In this document: positions 1-8,075 of the stretch, piece by piece | How the letters are laid out: every line of letters starts with the position of its first letter | How positions within the stretch are numbered: the first letter of the stretch is position 1 | Assembly (NCBI GenBank): GCA_003139095.1 | Contig: PLHW01000041.1 | Span: forward strand, 261-64,260 | Length of the DNA: 64,000 bases | From: Acidobacteriaceae bacterium | GTDB taxonomy: Bacteria > Acidobacteriota > Terriglobia > Terriglobales > Acidobacteriaceae | Direction: 5' to 3' | Translations under genes and position numbers: made by a program | Notes under the pieces: generated by a model | Seen by the model: the letters and a program-made list of their open reading frames with translations, nothing else | Databases searched by the model: none | What the model was told of the DNA's origin: nothing

Positions 1-150
<150 letters not shown>

Positions 151-157
151 AACCTGA

Positions 158-180
158 AATTTGTTCGGAAAGAACAAATT
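158..180 (-). promoter_or_regulatory. leader hairpin just upstream of 16S rRNA
   Basis: A perfect 9-bp inverted repeat (AATTTGTTC, 5-nt loop, GAACAAATT) lies 8 nt before the inferred 16S 5' end. It would fold in the pre-rRNA leader and may guide processing. A second small hairpin (TCAGCC-TCCG-GGCTGA on the minus strand) lies just upstream. The processing role is inferred from position. Confidence 0.5.
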
Positions 181-340
181 CGCCATCAGCCCGGAGGCTG
201 ACAGCATATTTTGTGAGTACGTTCAGACTTTTGGCCCGAACATTTCCATCACGCCCGCACGGAAACCGAAGTCCCCGACGGACGTTTTCGCGCGGACACA
301 AAGTGCCCACGCGACATCACAACTGGCTCGTTCAACCTTT

Positions 341-352
341 TTGTCAAAGACC
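341..352 (-). promoter_or_regulatory. boxA-like rRNA antitermination element
   Basis: The minus strand reads GGTCTTTGACAA. This closely matches the boxA core (TGCTCTTTAACA type) bound by NusB/NusE in rRNA leaders. It lies about 190 nt upstream of the 16S 5' end, a normal place for it. Confidence 0.55.
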
Positions 353-454
353 GAAACGCATGTTTTGCGGACTAGCCGCGCCACACTTTTCCCGCCTGAG
401 CGGTGCGTATTCAGTCCGTACGGACATAATCCGTACGTCCTCGAAACTTGTTCA

Positions 455-483
455 AGCTATCGCGTCGCCCGAAGCGCTGTCAA
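455..483 (-). promoter_or_regulatory. candidate rrn promoter
   Basis: On the minus strand a perfect -35 hexamer TTGACA (483-478) is followed after 16-18 nt by only a weak -10 region (GATAGCTT). It lies upstream of the boxA-like element and faces the 16S gene. The -35 is convincing and the -10 is not, so the transcription start is uncertain. Confidence 0.35.
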
Positions 484-958
484 CCCGCTGATTGCACAGG
501 ATTTTCACCTGTTTTCAACAGCCCGGGGAGCTTCGATCCAAAGGCGCATCTCGCTCGTTTTGCAAGCGTTGCGGCTGGGAGAACTCATTCGTAGCGCGAC
601 GGAAAACCCTCTTCCACTCCGTATCGCCGAAAACTCGGCGCATGCCGAAACGGAAGATAGCCCGTTAATACAAAGATCGCTTGGAGGCTCTGCTATGCGC
701 GGAAACCCTTCAGGGAACTCTGTCCCCGAATGCGAACCCCGGAACCGGGGTCATCTGAGGCTTTCTGTATTGGATGTCACAAACCGCCGCGTGGATTCAG
801 CAGGCAGCCCTAGACACTCAGTCACTGTCCTCGATCTCATTGGTTATACCAAAACTCCCGGCGCGATGCAAGCGGAGAATCAAAAAAGTTATTTGATCTG
901 CACCACACGATAGTTTTTGGGTGGTCATCTCGATGATTTTCCAGCCCCAATCGCGCTC

Positions 959-1516
959 CTAGCGCGGCCAGAGCCAGCCAAATGTTCCCGCCACCAGAAG
1001 GCCGTAAATCAACCCGTCGACGACCTCTTTGATCGTCATACCCCAGGGTTGGCCTTTCCAAATGCTGTTGGCGAGCGGTCCAAGGCCGAACGCCATAAAG
1101 GCCGCGGCGCCTGCGACGCGAAAGACCACGGGATAGGGCGCGCCCTGCGGAACCGTGTGCCAAGTGAGGTAGGCAGTGAAAAAGCCGATGACCAGACAAT
1201 ACCCGAACCACGAGCCGAGATACTTGCCGAGCGCAGGCGGGCCGCTCGGAAGCACGGTCATGAAGCCGACCGGTCCGCGCTTGAACTTCTCCATGATCGC
1301 GGGCGACTTCATTTCCTGGTGCGTGGTGTATGGGAAATGATAGTAGCCGGGTTTCACTCCAGCGCTTCGCAGGGCAGCGAGAGCCTGCTCCTCGTTGGCG
1401 AGTTGATGGCAGTCGCTCTGGTGATACTTCAGCACCATGTGCAGGATGGAACTGGCGATGAAGACGATCACCGCCGAGAGCAGGGTGGGGAGCCAGAGAG
1501 CAGCCAGAAAAGCCAT
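959..1516 (-). CDS. small integral membrane protein, unknown function
   Basis: A 185-residue protein with four likely membrane segments: one at the N-terminus right after MAFLAALWLPT, then around residues 95-115, 125-145 and 165-182. The part between segments 1 and 2 is soluble and contains a possible metal- or heme-relevant stretch (HQSDCHQLANEE), but I see no known motif. The ATG at 1516 was chosen over an upstream in-frame start because a perfect AGGAGG lies 6-7 nt before it. It stands alone between the rRNA leader and the RND operon. I do not recognise the family. Confidence 0.8.
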   Translation of the reverse strand: MAFLAALWLPTLLSAVIVFIASSILHMVLKYHQSDCHQLANEEQALAALRSAGVKPGYYHFPYTTHQEMKSPAIMEKFKRGPVGFMTVLPSGPPALGKYLGSWFGYCLVIGFFTAYLTWHTVPQGAPYPVVFRVAGAAAFMAFGLGPLANSIWKGQPWGMTIKEVVDGLIYGLLVAGTFGWLWPR

Positions 1517-1726
1517 GCACAACCTCCTTGAGATTTCGACAGATATATCCGGCAAAGATATCGCCTGGAACGCGCCCACGGAGCGAACTTAGCTGGGGAA
1601 TTTACGCCGTCAGTGTGGTTGAGGTCAAGACGAAATATTCACTGCGAATGCGATTTTGCCGAAGGCTCGGACCCTTTCGAGACCTGAAAACAAGTGCATC
1701 ATCAGCAACCGGGGCGACCACCCCTC

Positions 1727-4700
1727 TTACGCCTCGGTGGGTTTGGGGCGGCGGCGGCGTTCTCGGAAACCTTCTATCAACAGATATAGGACTGGGATGA
1801 AGAACAGGTTCAGGATTGTGCTCATGATCATGCCGCCGAAGACTGTGGTGCCGACCGAGTGACGGCCGTTCTCTCCGGCGCCGCTGGCCGTCACCAAGGG
1901 GACAACTCCTAAGATGAAGGCGAAGGAGGTCATTAGAATGGGGCGGAGACGGATGCGGGCGGCTTCGACGGCGGAGTCGAGGATGGTCATGCCGCGCTCG
2001 CGGAGTTGCTCGGCGAATTCTACGATTAAAATTGCGTTTTTTGAGGCCAAGCCGACCAACATGACGAGTCCGACCTGGCAGTAGACATCGTTCTGCTGGC
2101 CGCGGAGCCATTGCGCCGCTAGCGCGCCTAGTAGTGCCATGGGGACGGCTAATAAGATGATGAAGGGCAACACGAAACTTTCGTATTGCGCGGAGAGCGT
2201 TAAATAGACTACCAGGACGCCTAGGCTGAAGAGGATTAGAGTTGTTGATCCGGATTGCAGTTCTTCCAGCGAGATACCTGACCACTCATAGGTGTAGCCT
2301 TGCGGCATTTTTGACGCCAGCGTTTGCATGGCTTCGATGGCCTGGCCGGAGCTGAAGCCGGGCGCGGCGGAGCCGTCGATTTCAGCCGCGCGGAAAAGGT
2401 TGTAGTGGCTGATGACCTGGGGCGCAGCGCTCTCTGTAATGCTCAGCAAATTTTGCAGCGGGACCATAGCGCCGGAATCGGAGCGGACATAGTACTGCTG
2501 GATGTCCTGCGGGCGGGCGCGGAACTGTTTGTCGGCCTGCACGTAGACGCGATACGAACGATTGTTGAAATCGAAATCGTTAATGTAGGCCGACCCCATG
2601 TAGATGCTGAGGGTGTCGATGATTTGGCTGAGCGGGACGTGCAGGCTCTTGGCCTTTTCGCGGTCGATGGTGACGACCAGTTGCGGATCGCTGGCGGTGT
2701 AGGTGGAGAAGAGGCCGGCGAGATCTTTGCGCTGGTTCCCTGCGCGCATTAAGTCGTGCGTGGTTTTGTCGATGTCCTGGAGGGTGTGGTTGCCCTGATC
2801 TTGCAATTGGAACTGAAAGCCGCCAAACTCGCCGAGGCCTTGTACGGCGGGCGGTTCGAAGGCGATGACGAGGGCGCCGGAGATTCCGAAGAGTTGCGGG
2901 CGCAGGCGACCGATAAGGTTGGCGGCGGTGTGCTCTTTGCCTTTGCGCTGCGCGTAGGGGCGGAGCGGGAGAAAGACGAGACCGGCGTTGGGGGCGTCGC
3001 CTCCGAAGCTGAAGCCGGCGACGGAGAACGTGCCTTCGATCTCGGAGAAATTCTTGGTGATGGCCTCGACTTGACGGCCAATGTTGCGGGTGTACTCGAG
3101 TGAAGCGCCGGTGGGAGCCTGGATGGCGACGATGAGATAACCCTGATCTTCGGTGGGGACAAAGCCCTTGGGAACGCGCTGGAAGACGAGATAGGCGCAG
3201 ACGAGTCCGGCGGCAAAAAGGATGAGGGCGGGAATTTCGAAACGAAGAAAAGTGCGCAAGGCGCGAACGTAGCCGTTGGTGAGGGCGGAAAGGAAACGAT
3301 CGACACGCTTGAAGAACCAGTTTTTCTCTCCGTGCTCGCGGCCGAGGAGGAGCGCGGAGAGAGCGGGCGTGAGCGTGAGGGCGTTGAAGGCGGAGATGGA
3401 GATGGAGAAGGCGATGGTGAGAGCGAACTGACGGAAGAGAATTCCGGTGGTGCCGGGGAAGAACGCAACGGGGACGAAGACGGCGACGAGGACGAGAGAA
3501 GTGGCGATGACGGCGCCGGTGACTTCTTTCATGGCGTCGGACGCGGCTTTGAGCGGGCTGAGTTCGCCTTCTTGCAGGTGCCGCTGAATGTTTTCGATGA
3601 CCACAATGGCGTCGTCGACGACGAGGCCGGTGGCCAAAGTGATGCCGAAGAGGGTGAGCGTGTTGATGGAGAAGCCGAGCAATTTGACGAAGGCGAAGGT
3701 GCCGATAAGCGAGACAGGGATGGTGACAGCGGGAATGATGGTGGAGCGCCAGTCTTCGAGGAAGACGAAGATGACGAGGATGACGAGGAGGATGGCTTCG
3801 CCGAGAGTGGTGACGACGTCGCGAATGGATTCGCCGACGGCATCGGTGGTGTCGAAGGCGAGTTCGTACTTCATGCCGGGGGGGAAGCGTTTGGCGAGGC
3901 GGGCGAGTTCGGCAATGCAGCGGCGGTCGACGTCGATGGCGTTGGCGGTGGAGAGCTGGGTGATGCCGAGGCCGACGGAATCGTTGCCGTTGTAGTCGAG
4001 GCTGGAGCTGTAGTCTTCGGCACCGAGTTCGGCGCGGCCGACGTCGCGGAGGCGCACGAGGGTGCCGTCGGAATTGCTTTTGAGGATGATGTCGTCGAAC
4101 TGGCTGGCCTCAGAGAGACGGCCAATGGCGCGGACGCTGATTTGAAATTGCTGGCCGGGGATGGAGGGCTGGGCACCGACCTGGCCGGCGGCGACTTCGA
4201 CGTTCTGCTCCTGAAGGGCGTTGACGACGTCGTCGGCGGTGAGGCCGCGGCCCGCCATGCGCCCGGGGTCGAGCCAGAGGCGCATGGAATATTTGCGCTC
4301 GCCGAAGATGATGACGTCGGCGACGCCGGGGACGCGCTTGAGGCTGTCGCGCACGTAGACGTCGAGGTAATTGCTCATGAAGAGCGTGGAGTAGCGCTGA
4401 TCGGGAGAGAATACGGCGGCGCCGAAGACGAAGTTCTCCGAAGTTTTGGCGACCGTGATTCCGACTTGCTTGACCGCGTTGGGGAGGCGGCCCTGGGCAG
4501 TGTTGACGCGGTTTTGTATGTCGACGGAGGCGAGGTCGGGGTCGCGAGTGATATCGAAGGTGGCGGTGATGCTGCTGATGCCGTTGTTGGTGCTGGAAGA
4601 GGTGATGTACTTCATGCCCTCGGCGCCGTTGATCTGCTGCTCGAGGGGAGTGGTGACAGCGGCTTCAACGGTCTGGGCGCTGGCTCCGGTGTAGGCGGCG

Positions 4701-4837
4701 GTGACGGCGACCTGGGGCGGAGCGAGATTGGGAAACTGCGCGACGGGGAGCGTAGGAATACAGACCGCGCCGGCAAGAATGATGAGCAGCGCGCAAACGG
4801 TGGAGAAAACCGGGCGATGAATGAAGAAGTCAACCAT
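1727..4837 (-). CDS. RND multidrug efflux permease (HAE1/AcrB-MexB type)
   Basis: A 1036-residue inner-membrane proton-drug antiporter, the usual length of the HAE1 family. It starts with the typical MVDFFIHRPVF segment and has two repeats of one N-terminal helix, a large periplasmic loop and five or six further helices. The proton-relay motif GLVVDDAIVVIENI is intact, with the Asp pair at 408-409. It would pump hydrophobic drugs, dyes or solvents together with the adaptor encoded just upstream (4995-6089). No TolC-like outer-membrane factor is in the window, so the third component must be elsewhere. The 157-bp gap to the adaptor gene contains a copy of the CTGAGAGCT repeat family ending directly before the start codon, and this copy supplies the only SD-like GAGAG. 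Confidence 0.95.
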   Translation of the reverse strand: MVDFFIHRPVFSTVCALLIILAGAVCIPTLPVAQFPNLAPPQVAVTAAYTGASAQTVEAAVTTPLEQQINGAEGMKYITSSSTNNGISSITATFDITRDPDLASVDIQNRVNTAQGRLPNAVKQVGITVAKTSENFVFGAAVFSPDQRYSTLFMSNYLDVYVRDSLKRVPGVADVIIFGERKYSMRLWLDPGRMAGRGLTADDVVNALQEQNVEVAAGQVGAQPSIPGQQFQISVRAIGRLSEASQFDDIILKSNSDGTLVRLRDVGRAELGAEDYSSSLDYNGNDSVGLGITQLSTANAIDVDRRCIAELARLAKRFPPGMKYELAFDTTDAVGESIRDVVTTLGEAILLVILVIFVFLEDWRSTIIPAVTIPVSLIGTFAFVKLLGFSINTLTLFGITLATGLVVDDAIVVIENIQRHLQEGELSPLKAASDAMKEVTGAVIATSLVLVAVFVPVAFFPGTTGILFRQFALTIAFSISISAFNALTLTPALSALLLGREHGEKNWFFKRVDRFLSALTNGYVRALRTFLRFEIPALILFAAGLVCAYLVFQRVPKGFVPTEDQGYLIVAIQAPTGASLEYTRNIGRQVEAITKNFSEIEGTFSVAGFSFGGDAPNAGLVFLPLRPYAQRKGKEHTAANLIGRLRPQLFGISGALVIAFEPPAVQGLGEFGGFQFQLQDQGNHTLQDIDKTTHDLMRAGNQRKDLAGLFSTYTASDPQLVVTIDREKAKSLHVPLSQIIDTLSIYMGSAYINDFDFNNRSYRVYVQADKQFRARPQDIQQYYVRSDSGAMVPLQNLLSITESAAPQVISHYNLFRAAEIDGSAAPGFSSGQAIEAMQTLASKMPQGYTYEWSGISLEELQSGSTTLILFSLGVLVVYLTLSAQYESFVLPFIILLAVPMALLGALAAQWLRGQQNDVYCQVGLVMLVGLASKNAILIVEFAEQLRERGMTILDSAVEAARIRLRPILMTSFAFILGVVPLVTASGAGENGRHSVGTTVFGGMIMSTILNLFFIPVLYLLIEGFRERRRRPKPTEA

Positions 4838-4839
4838 TT

Positions 4840-4871
4840 AGCTCTCAGCTCTCAGTTATCAGCTATCAGTT
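4840..4871. repeat. dispersed CTGAGAGCT/GTTCTCA-type repeat
   Basis: Tandem, slightly diverged heptamer-like units (agctctcag, ctctcagtt, atcagct, atcag) lie immediately upstream of the RND permease start. Related copies occur near 19.3, 19.5, 35.7, 37.15, 39.77, 40.14, 46.3, 46.4 and 52.2 kb. Confidence 0.75.
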
Positions 4872-4994
4872 TGGACCGGCTGGGGTGAAAATTCTTGAAT
4901 GGCTTTCGCCATGCGAAAACAAAACATTGTTCGAGATCGCTTTCCTAGAGGACATTGGAGATTGCAAATTCCGCTGCGAAACTTTAGCGCTCAT

Positions 4995-6089
4995 TTAGCT
5001 GCTGGATTCTTGCGGGATGACTGGCATGCCGTCGATTAGAAATTGGGTGCCGGTGACGATGACCTTATCGCCCGGCTTGATGCCGTCGAGGACGACGTAA
5101 TCGTTGGAAACAATCTGGCCGATCTGGAGCGGCTTCTGGTGGACGACATATCCTCCCTTTTGATCGGGCTCGGCAACGAATACGAAATAGAGGCCGCCAA
5201 TGCGGGAAACGGCGATGACGGGCACGACGGGCTTGTCGTCAATGCCCCAGATAATTCGTGCGCGAATGAACTGCGCGTTACGCAGAGCGTCATTTGAGTT
5301 TGGGATCTCGGCTTTGGCGAGGACGGTCTGCGTCGAGTTATCCACTTGCGGGGAGATGAAGGTGATATGGCTGGAGGCGAGAGTGTTGCCCGAGCCGTCG
5401 ACGATTTGAACGGGAAGGTTCATCTTCAACTGCGTGGACTTTTCGATGGGGACATAAATGTAGGCTTCGAGGCTGCCGGGGCGATCGACGGTGGTGAGTT
5501 GCGTGGTGGTGACGACGCGGTCGCCGACGCGGACGGGGACGTCGCCGACGATGCCGGAGCGGGGCGCGACGACTTGAAAGTAATGCAACTGGACCTGCTG
5601 CTCATTGACCTGAGCATCGAGGGAGTGAAGCTGGGCCTGAGCCTGATCGAGAGTCGCGCGCGCCTGATCGAGATCCTGCTTGCTGACGACTCCGGCGGCG
5701 GCGAGGCCGCTGATGCGATCGAAATTCTGCTGCGCCCATTTGACCTGAGCAAGTTGAGCGTTGCGGGCGTCCTCCTGGCTTTTGACGGTTGCCTGCTGCT
5801 TGGCGGGATCGATTTGCATAAGGGGTGCGCCGCCGGTGACGCGGTCTCCGGAGTGAACGAAGATGTGCGTGATGATGCCTTCGACTTGCGGCATGACGAC
5901 GGCGGAGTCGCGAGACTTGAGAGAGGCGACGTATTCGGTGGTTTCGTCGACCTTTTGCAGGGCGGCCGTTTTGACCTGCACCGGCATCGCTTGTGGAGCC
6001 GCCGCTTTGGCAGACTTGTCATTGCCGCAAGACGTCAAAAAAAATGGTACGACAATAATCGGAATCAGCAGAATTGGAGATAATCTCAT
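4995..6089 (-). CDS. RND efflux membrane-fusion lipoprotein (AcrA/MexA type)
   Basis: A 364-residue periplasmic adaptor. The N-terminus is a lipoprotein signal (MRLSPILLIPIIVVPFF) ending in the lipobox LTSC, with Cys21 as lipidation site. Then follow a biotinyl-lipoyl-like half (around SRDSAVVMPQVEGII), a Gln/Ala-rich alpha-helical hairpin (residues ~95-170), the second lipoyl half (VVAPRSGIVGDVPV), and beta-barrel and membrane-proximal domains. It would link the permease encoded downstream to an outer-membrane channel. The ATG at 6089 was chosen because it makes a complete lipoprotein signal; an upstream in-frame extension lacks one. No strong SD is visible. The gene is divergent from the threonine aldolase. 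Confidence 0.93.
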   Translation of the reverse strand: MRLSPILLIPIIVVPFFLTSCGNDKSAKAAAPQAMPVQVKTAALQKVDETTEYVASLKSRDSAVVMPQVEGIITHIFVHSGDRVTGGAPLMQIDPAKQQATVKSQEDARNAQLAQVKWAQQNFDRISGLAAAGVVSKQDLDQARATLDQAQAQLHSLDAQVNEQQVQLHYFQVVAPRSGIVGDVPVRVGDRVVTTTQLTTVDRPGSLEAYIYVPIEKSTQLKMNLPVQIVDGSGNTLASSHITFISPQVDNSTQTVLAKAEIPNSNDALRNAQFIRARIIWGIDDKPVVPVIAVSRIGGLYFVFVAEPDQKGGYVVHQKPLQIGQIVSNDYVVLDGIKPGDKVIVTGTQFLIDGMPVIPQESSS

Positions 6090-6264
6090 AAGAAACCGGT
6101 CACGATGGCCTGACTGCGGCGTGGACTTCACCCGCGCGAAGCTCACATTCCGTTCGGCATCCAGCTTTGCGATCGCATCCATCCCAATATATCAATTGAT
6201 AGATTACGCCGAGGCGCAGAAGGCTGCTAAGAATTACGGGCGGGGGTCTGCTAGATTGCTCAAT

Positions 6265-7308
6265 ATGAGACCAAGCCGAAGTTTTGCCAGCGATAACAAT
6301 GCGGTGGTGCATCCGGAGGTGGTGGAGGCGATCACGCGCGCCAACGAGGGGCACGTGGTGGGATATGGCGACGATCCCTACACGGAATCGGCGGTGCGAA
6401 AATTTCGGGAGCACTTCGGCGAGGATGTTGAGGTGTTTTTTGTTTTTAACGGGACGGCCGCGAATGTCCTGAGTCTGCAGGCGCTGGCGCGGGCCTATCA
6501 GGCGGTGCTGTGTCCGGAGTTGTCGCACATTTATACGGATGAGTGCGGGGCGCCGGAAAAGGCGACAGGGTGCAAGCTGATTCCGCTGCCCGCGCCGCAG
6601 GGGAAGCTGACGGTGGAGACGGTGGCGCATGCGTATCACGGGATTGGTGACCAGCATCACGTACAGCCGCGCGTGATTTCGATCACGCAGTCTACGGAGA
6701 TGGGGACGGTGTATAAAACCGAGGAAGTGGAGGCACTGGCGAGGTTCGCGCAGGAGCGGGGAATGTTTCTGCACATGGATGGAGCGCGGATTTCGAATGC
6801 CGCGGCGGCGCAGGGGATGACGCTAAGGCAGGCGACGCGCGACCTGGGAGTGGATGTGCTGTCGTTTGGCGGGACGAAGAATGGATTGATGGGAGCCGAG
6901 GCGGTGGTGTTTTTTCGTGCGGAACTGGCGCGGGATTTTTTGTTTATGCGCAAGCAGGGAATGCAACTGGCGTCGAAGATGCGGTATTTGGCGGCGCAGA
7001 TGGACGCATTGCTGACCAATGAGCTTTGGAAGCGAAATGCGTCGCATGCGAATGCGATGGCAAGGTTATTAGAGCGGGAGATAAGGAGGATTGAGCGGGC
7101 GCGGATCGTGTATCCAGTGGATGCGAACGGAGTGTTCGCGCAGATTCCGCGAGATGCTATTCGGAAGATTCAGGAACGGTATTTCTTCTACGTTTGGAGC
7201 GAAGAAGAGTCCGTGGTGCGCTGGATGTGCTCATTCGACACTACGGAAGAAGACGTGCGCCGGTTTGCGGAGTTTGTGCGGGGAATCGTTGAACAGACTC
7301 CCCGTTAA
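6265..7308 (+). CDS. ltaE: L-threonine aldolase, low-specificity type
   Basis: A 347-residue PLP enzyme of the beta-eliminating lyase / threonine aldolase family that cleaves L-threonine (and allo-threonine) to glycine and acetaldehyde in the cytoplasm. Visible signatures are the N-terminal SDNNAVVHPEV (usually SDTxTxP), the LHMDGARISNAA segment containing the PLP-binding Asp, and SFGGTKNG with the Schiff-base lysine. Length is normal. The start at 6265 is where family similarity begins; a long in-frame extension upstream runs through the promoter region and the divergent lipoprotein gene and was rejected. No good SD is seen. It is a single-gene unit. Confidence 0.9.
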   Translation: MRPSRSFASDNNAVVHPEVVEAITRANEGHVVGYGDDPYTESAVRKFREHFGEDVEVFFVFNGTAANVLSLQALARAYQAVLCPELSHIYTDECGAPEKATGCKLIPLPAPQGKLTVETVAHAYHGIGDQHHVQPRVISITQSTEMGTVYKTEEVEALARFAQERGMFLHMDGARISNAAAAQGMTLRQATRDLGVDVLSFGGTKNGLMGAEAVVFFRAELARDFLFMRKQGMQLASKMRYLAAQMDALLTNELWKRNASHANAMARLLEREIRRIERARIVYPVDANGVFAQIPRDAIRKIQERYFFYVWSEEESVVRWMCSFDTTEEDVRRFAEFVRGIVEQTPR

Positions 7309-7577
7309 GCCCCACGGTCGGAGTTGAGCCGGCCTATAAGTGTGAGCCTCGGAGCTCAGTGGTGCGTACGAGTTCGGTAGTGCCGCGAATTCAGTCTTCC
7401 CTCCGGGACTTAGCCGACGCAGTCGCTGAATCCCGGCGCTGAAGTGCCGGCCTATTACTGGTCGCGATCGGTCGCGCCTCCGGGGCGCGGAGCGCCTGAA
7501 GCCGTTCCGTAAAGAGTCCGGTTTTGCACACACTCATAGCGTCGCCCACACGCTATAAGAACAGACGACAAAGCGAC
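7309..7577. other. intergenic region with repeats
   Basis: This region between convergent genes holds no supported gene. It contains two direct copies of GCCGGCCTAT (near 7329 and 7450), a hairpin CGCGCC-TCCGG-GGCGCG near 7478-7494, and related fragments (GAATTCAGTC, GCTGAATCC). It looks like decayed repeat DNA. Confidence 0.45.
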
Positions 7578-7826
7578 CTAAGCTTTGGCCTTCTTAGCCG
7601 CCCGAATCTTGGCCCAGCGCGCCCGTTGCGCGGCGGCAATACGCTTCCGGCCGGCGGCGGAAATAACGCGACTCTTGCGGGGAGCCGCAGGCTGCGACTT
7701 AGCTCCTTTCGCGTAGGCCTGTCCAAAAGCAGTTAGAGCAGCACTTACGCGACGGAGTTCATGTTCAAGTCTTGCACGTTCGGTTTGAAGTTGGTTGACT
7801 ACGGTGTCGACAATCGTGTTTGCCAT
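7578..7826 (-). CDS. small basic Ala/Lys/Arg-rich protein, possible nucleic-acid binder
   Basis: An 82-residue protein in two parts. Residues ~1-40 look like an amphipathic coiled coil (NQLQTERARLEHELRRVSAA). The C-terminal ~35 residues are strongly basic and end in ISAAGRKRIAAAQRARWAK and a Lys/Ala tail. Such AGRKRIAAAQRxRW tails occur in small bacterial proteins and suggest DNA or RNA binding by charge, but I cannot name a family. The ATG at 7826 was preferred to the TTG six bases upstream. The gene is monocistronic, convergent with ltaE and upstream of repeat-rich intergenic DNA. Confidence 0.75.
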   Translation of the reverse strand: MANTIVDTVVNQLQTERARLEHELRRVSAALTAFGQAYAKGAKSQPAAPRKSRVISAAGRKRIAAAQRARWAKIRAAKKAKA

Positions 7827-7834
7827 TGGCAAAT

Positions 7835-8075
7835 TCTACCACTCATATTGGGTGGGCTGCATGGGAGTAGGGCGAAAATAAATATATGTCACGGAATTAA
7901 GGGTCGGTCGGCCTGGCAAAACACTGGGCTCAGATAGGACGAAAACATTTGCCTAAGGCAGCCGGCGAGCCCTGTCCGGGCCTGGGAATAAGTCGGCTTG
8001 GGCTGACCTAAGACGCTGACATGACCGCAAGGCAAGCGGAGCAGGGCCCTATCCGGGCCGCCTTATTCGGGCCGT
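7835..8075. repeat. intergenic DNA with GCCCTrTCCGGGCC direct repeats
   Basis: No gene is supported here. Two direct copies of GCCCTrTCCGGGCC, one near 7969 and one near 8045, are each followed by GAATAA or TTATTC. This lies after the stop of the S1 gene and could include its terminator, but no clear stem followed by a T-run was found. Confidence 0.4.

Larger units (their letters stand above)
181..958. other. rRNA leader and upstream non-coding region
   Basis: No convincing gene is seen between the 16S 5' end and the membrane-protein gene ending at 959. Open frames here have no recognisable protein signature and no Shine-Dalgarno sites. The stretch holds the boxA-like element, the -35 candidate, and a short palindrome (ACCCCGG-AA-CCGGGGT, 736-751). 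The rest probably contains rrn promoter and upstream sequences. Nothing else was identified. Confidence 0.6.

Noticed and set aside
3332-4888. 518-codon Gly/Glu/Asp-rich plus-strand frame
   Set aside because: It is antisense to the clearly coding RND permease; the composition (Glu, Gly, Asp, Val) is typical of shadow frames in GC-rich DNA.
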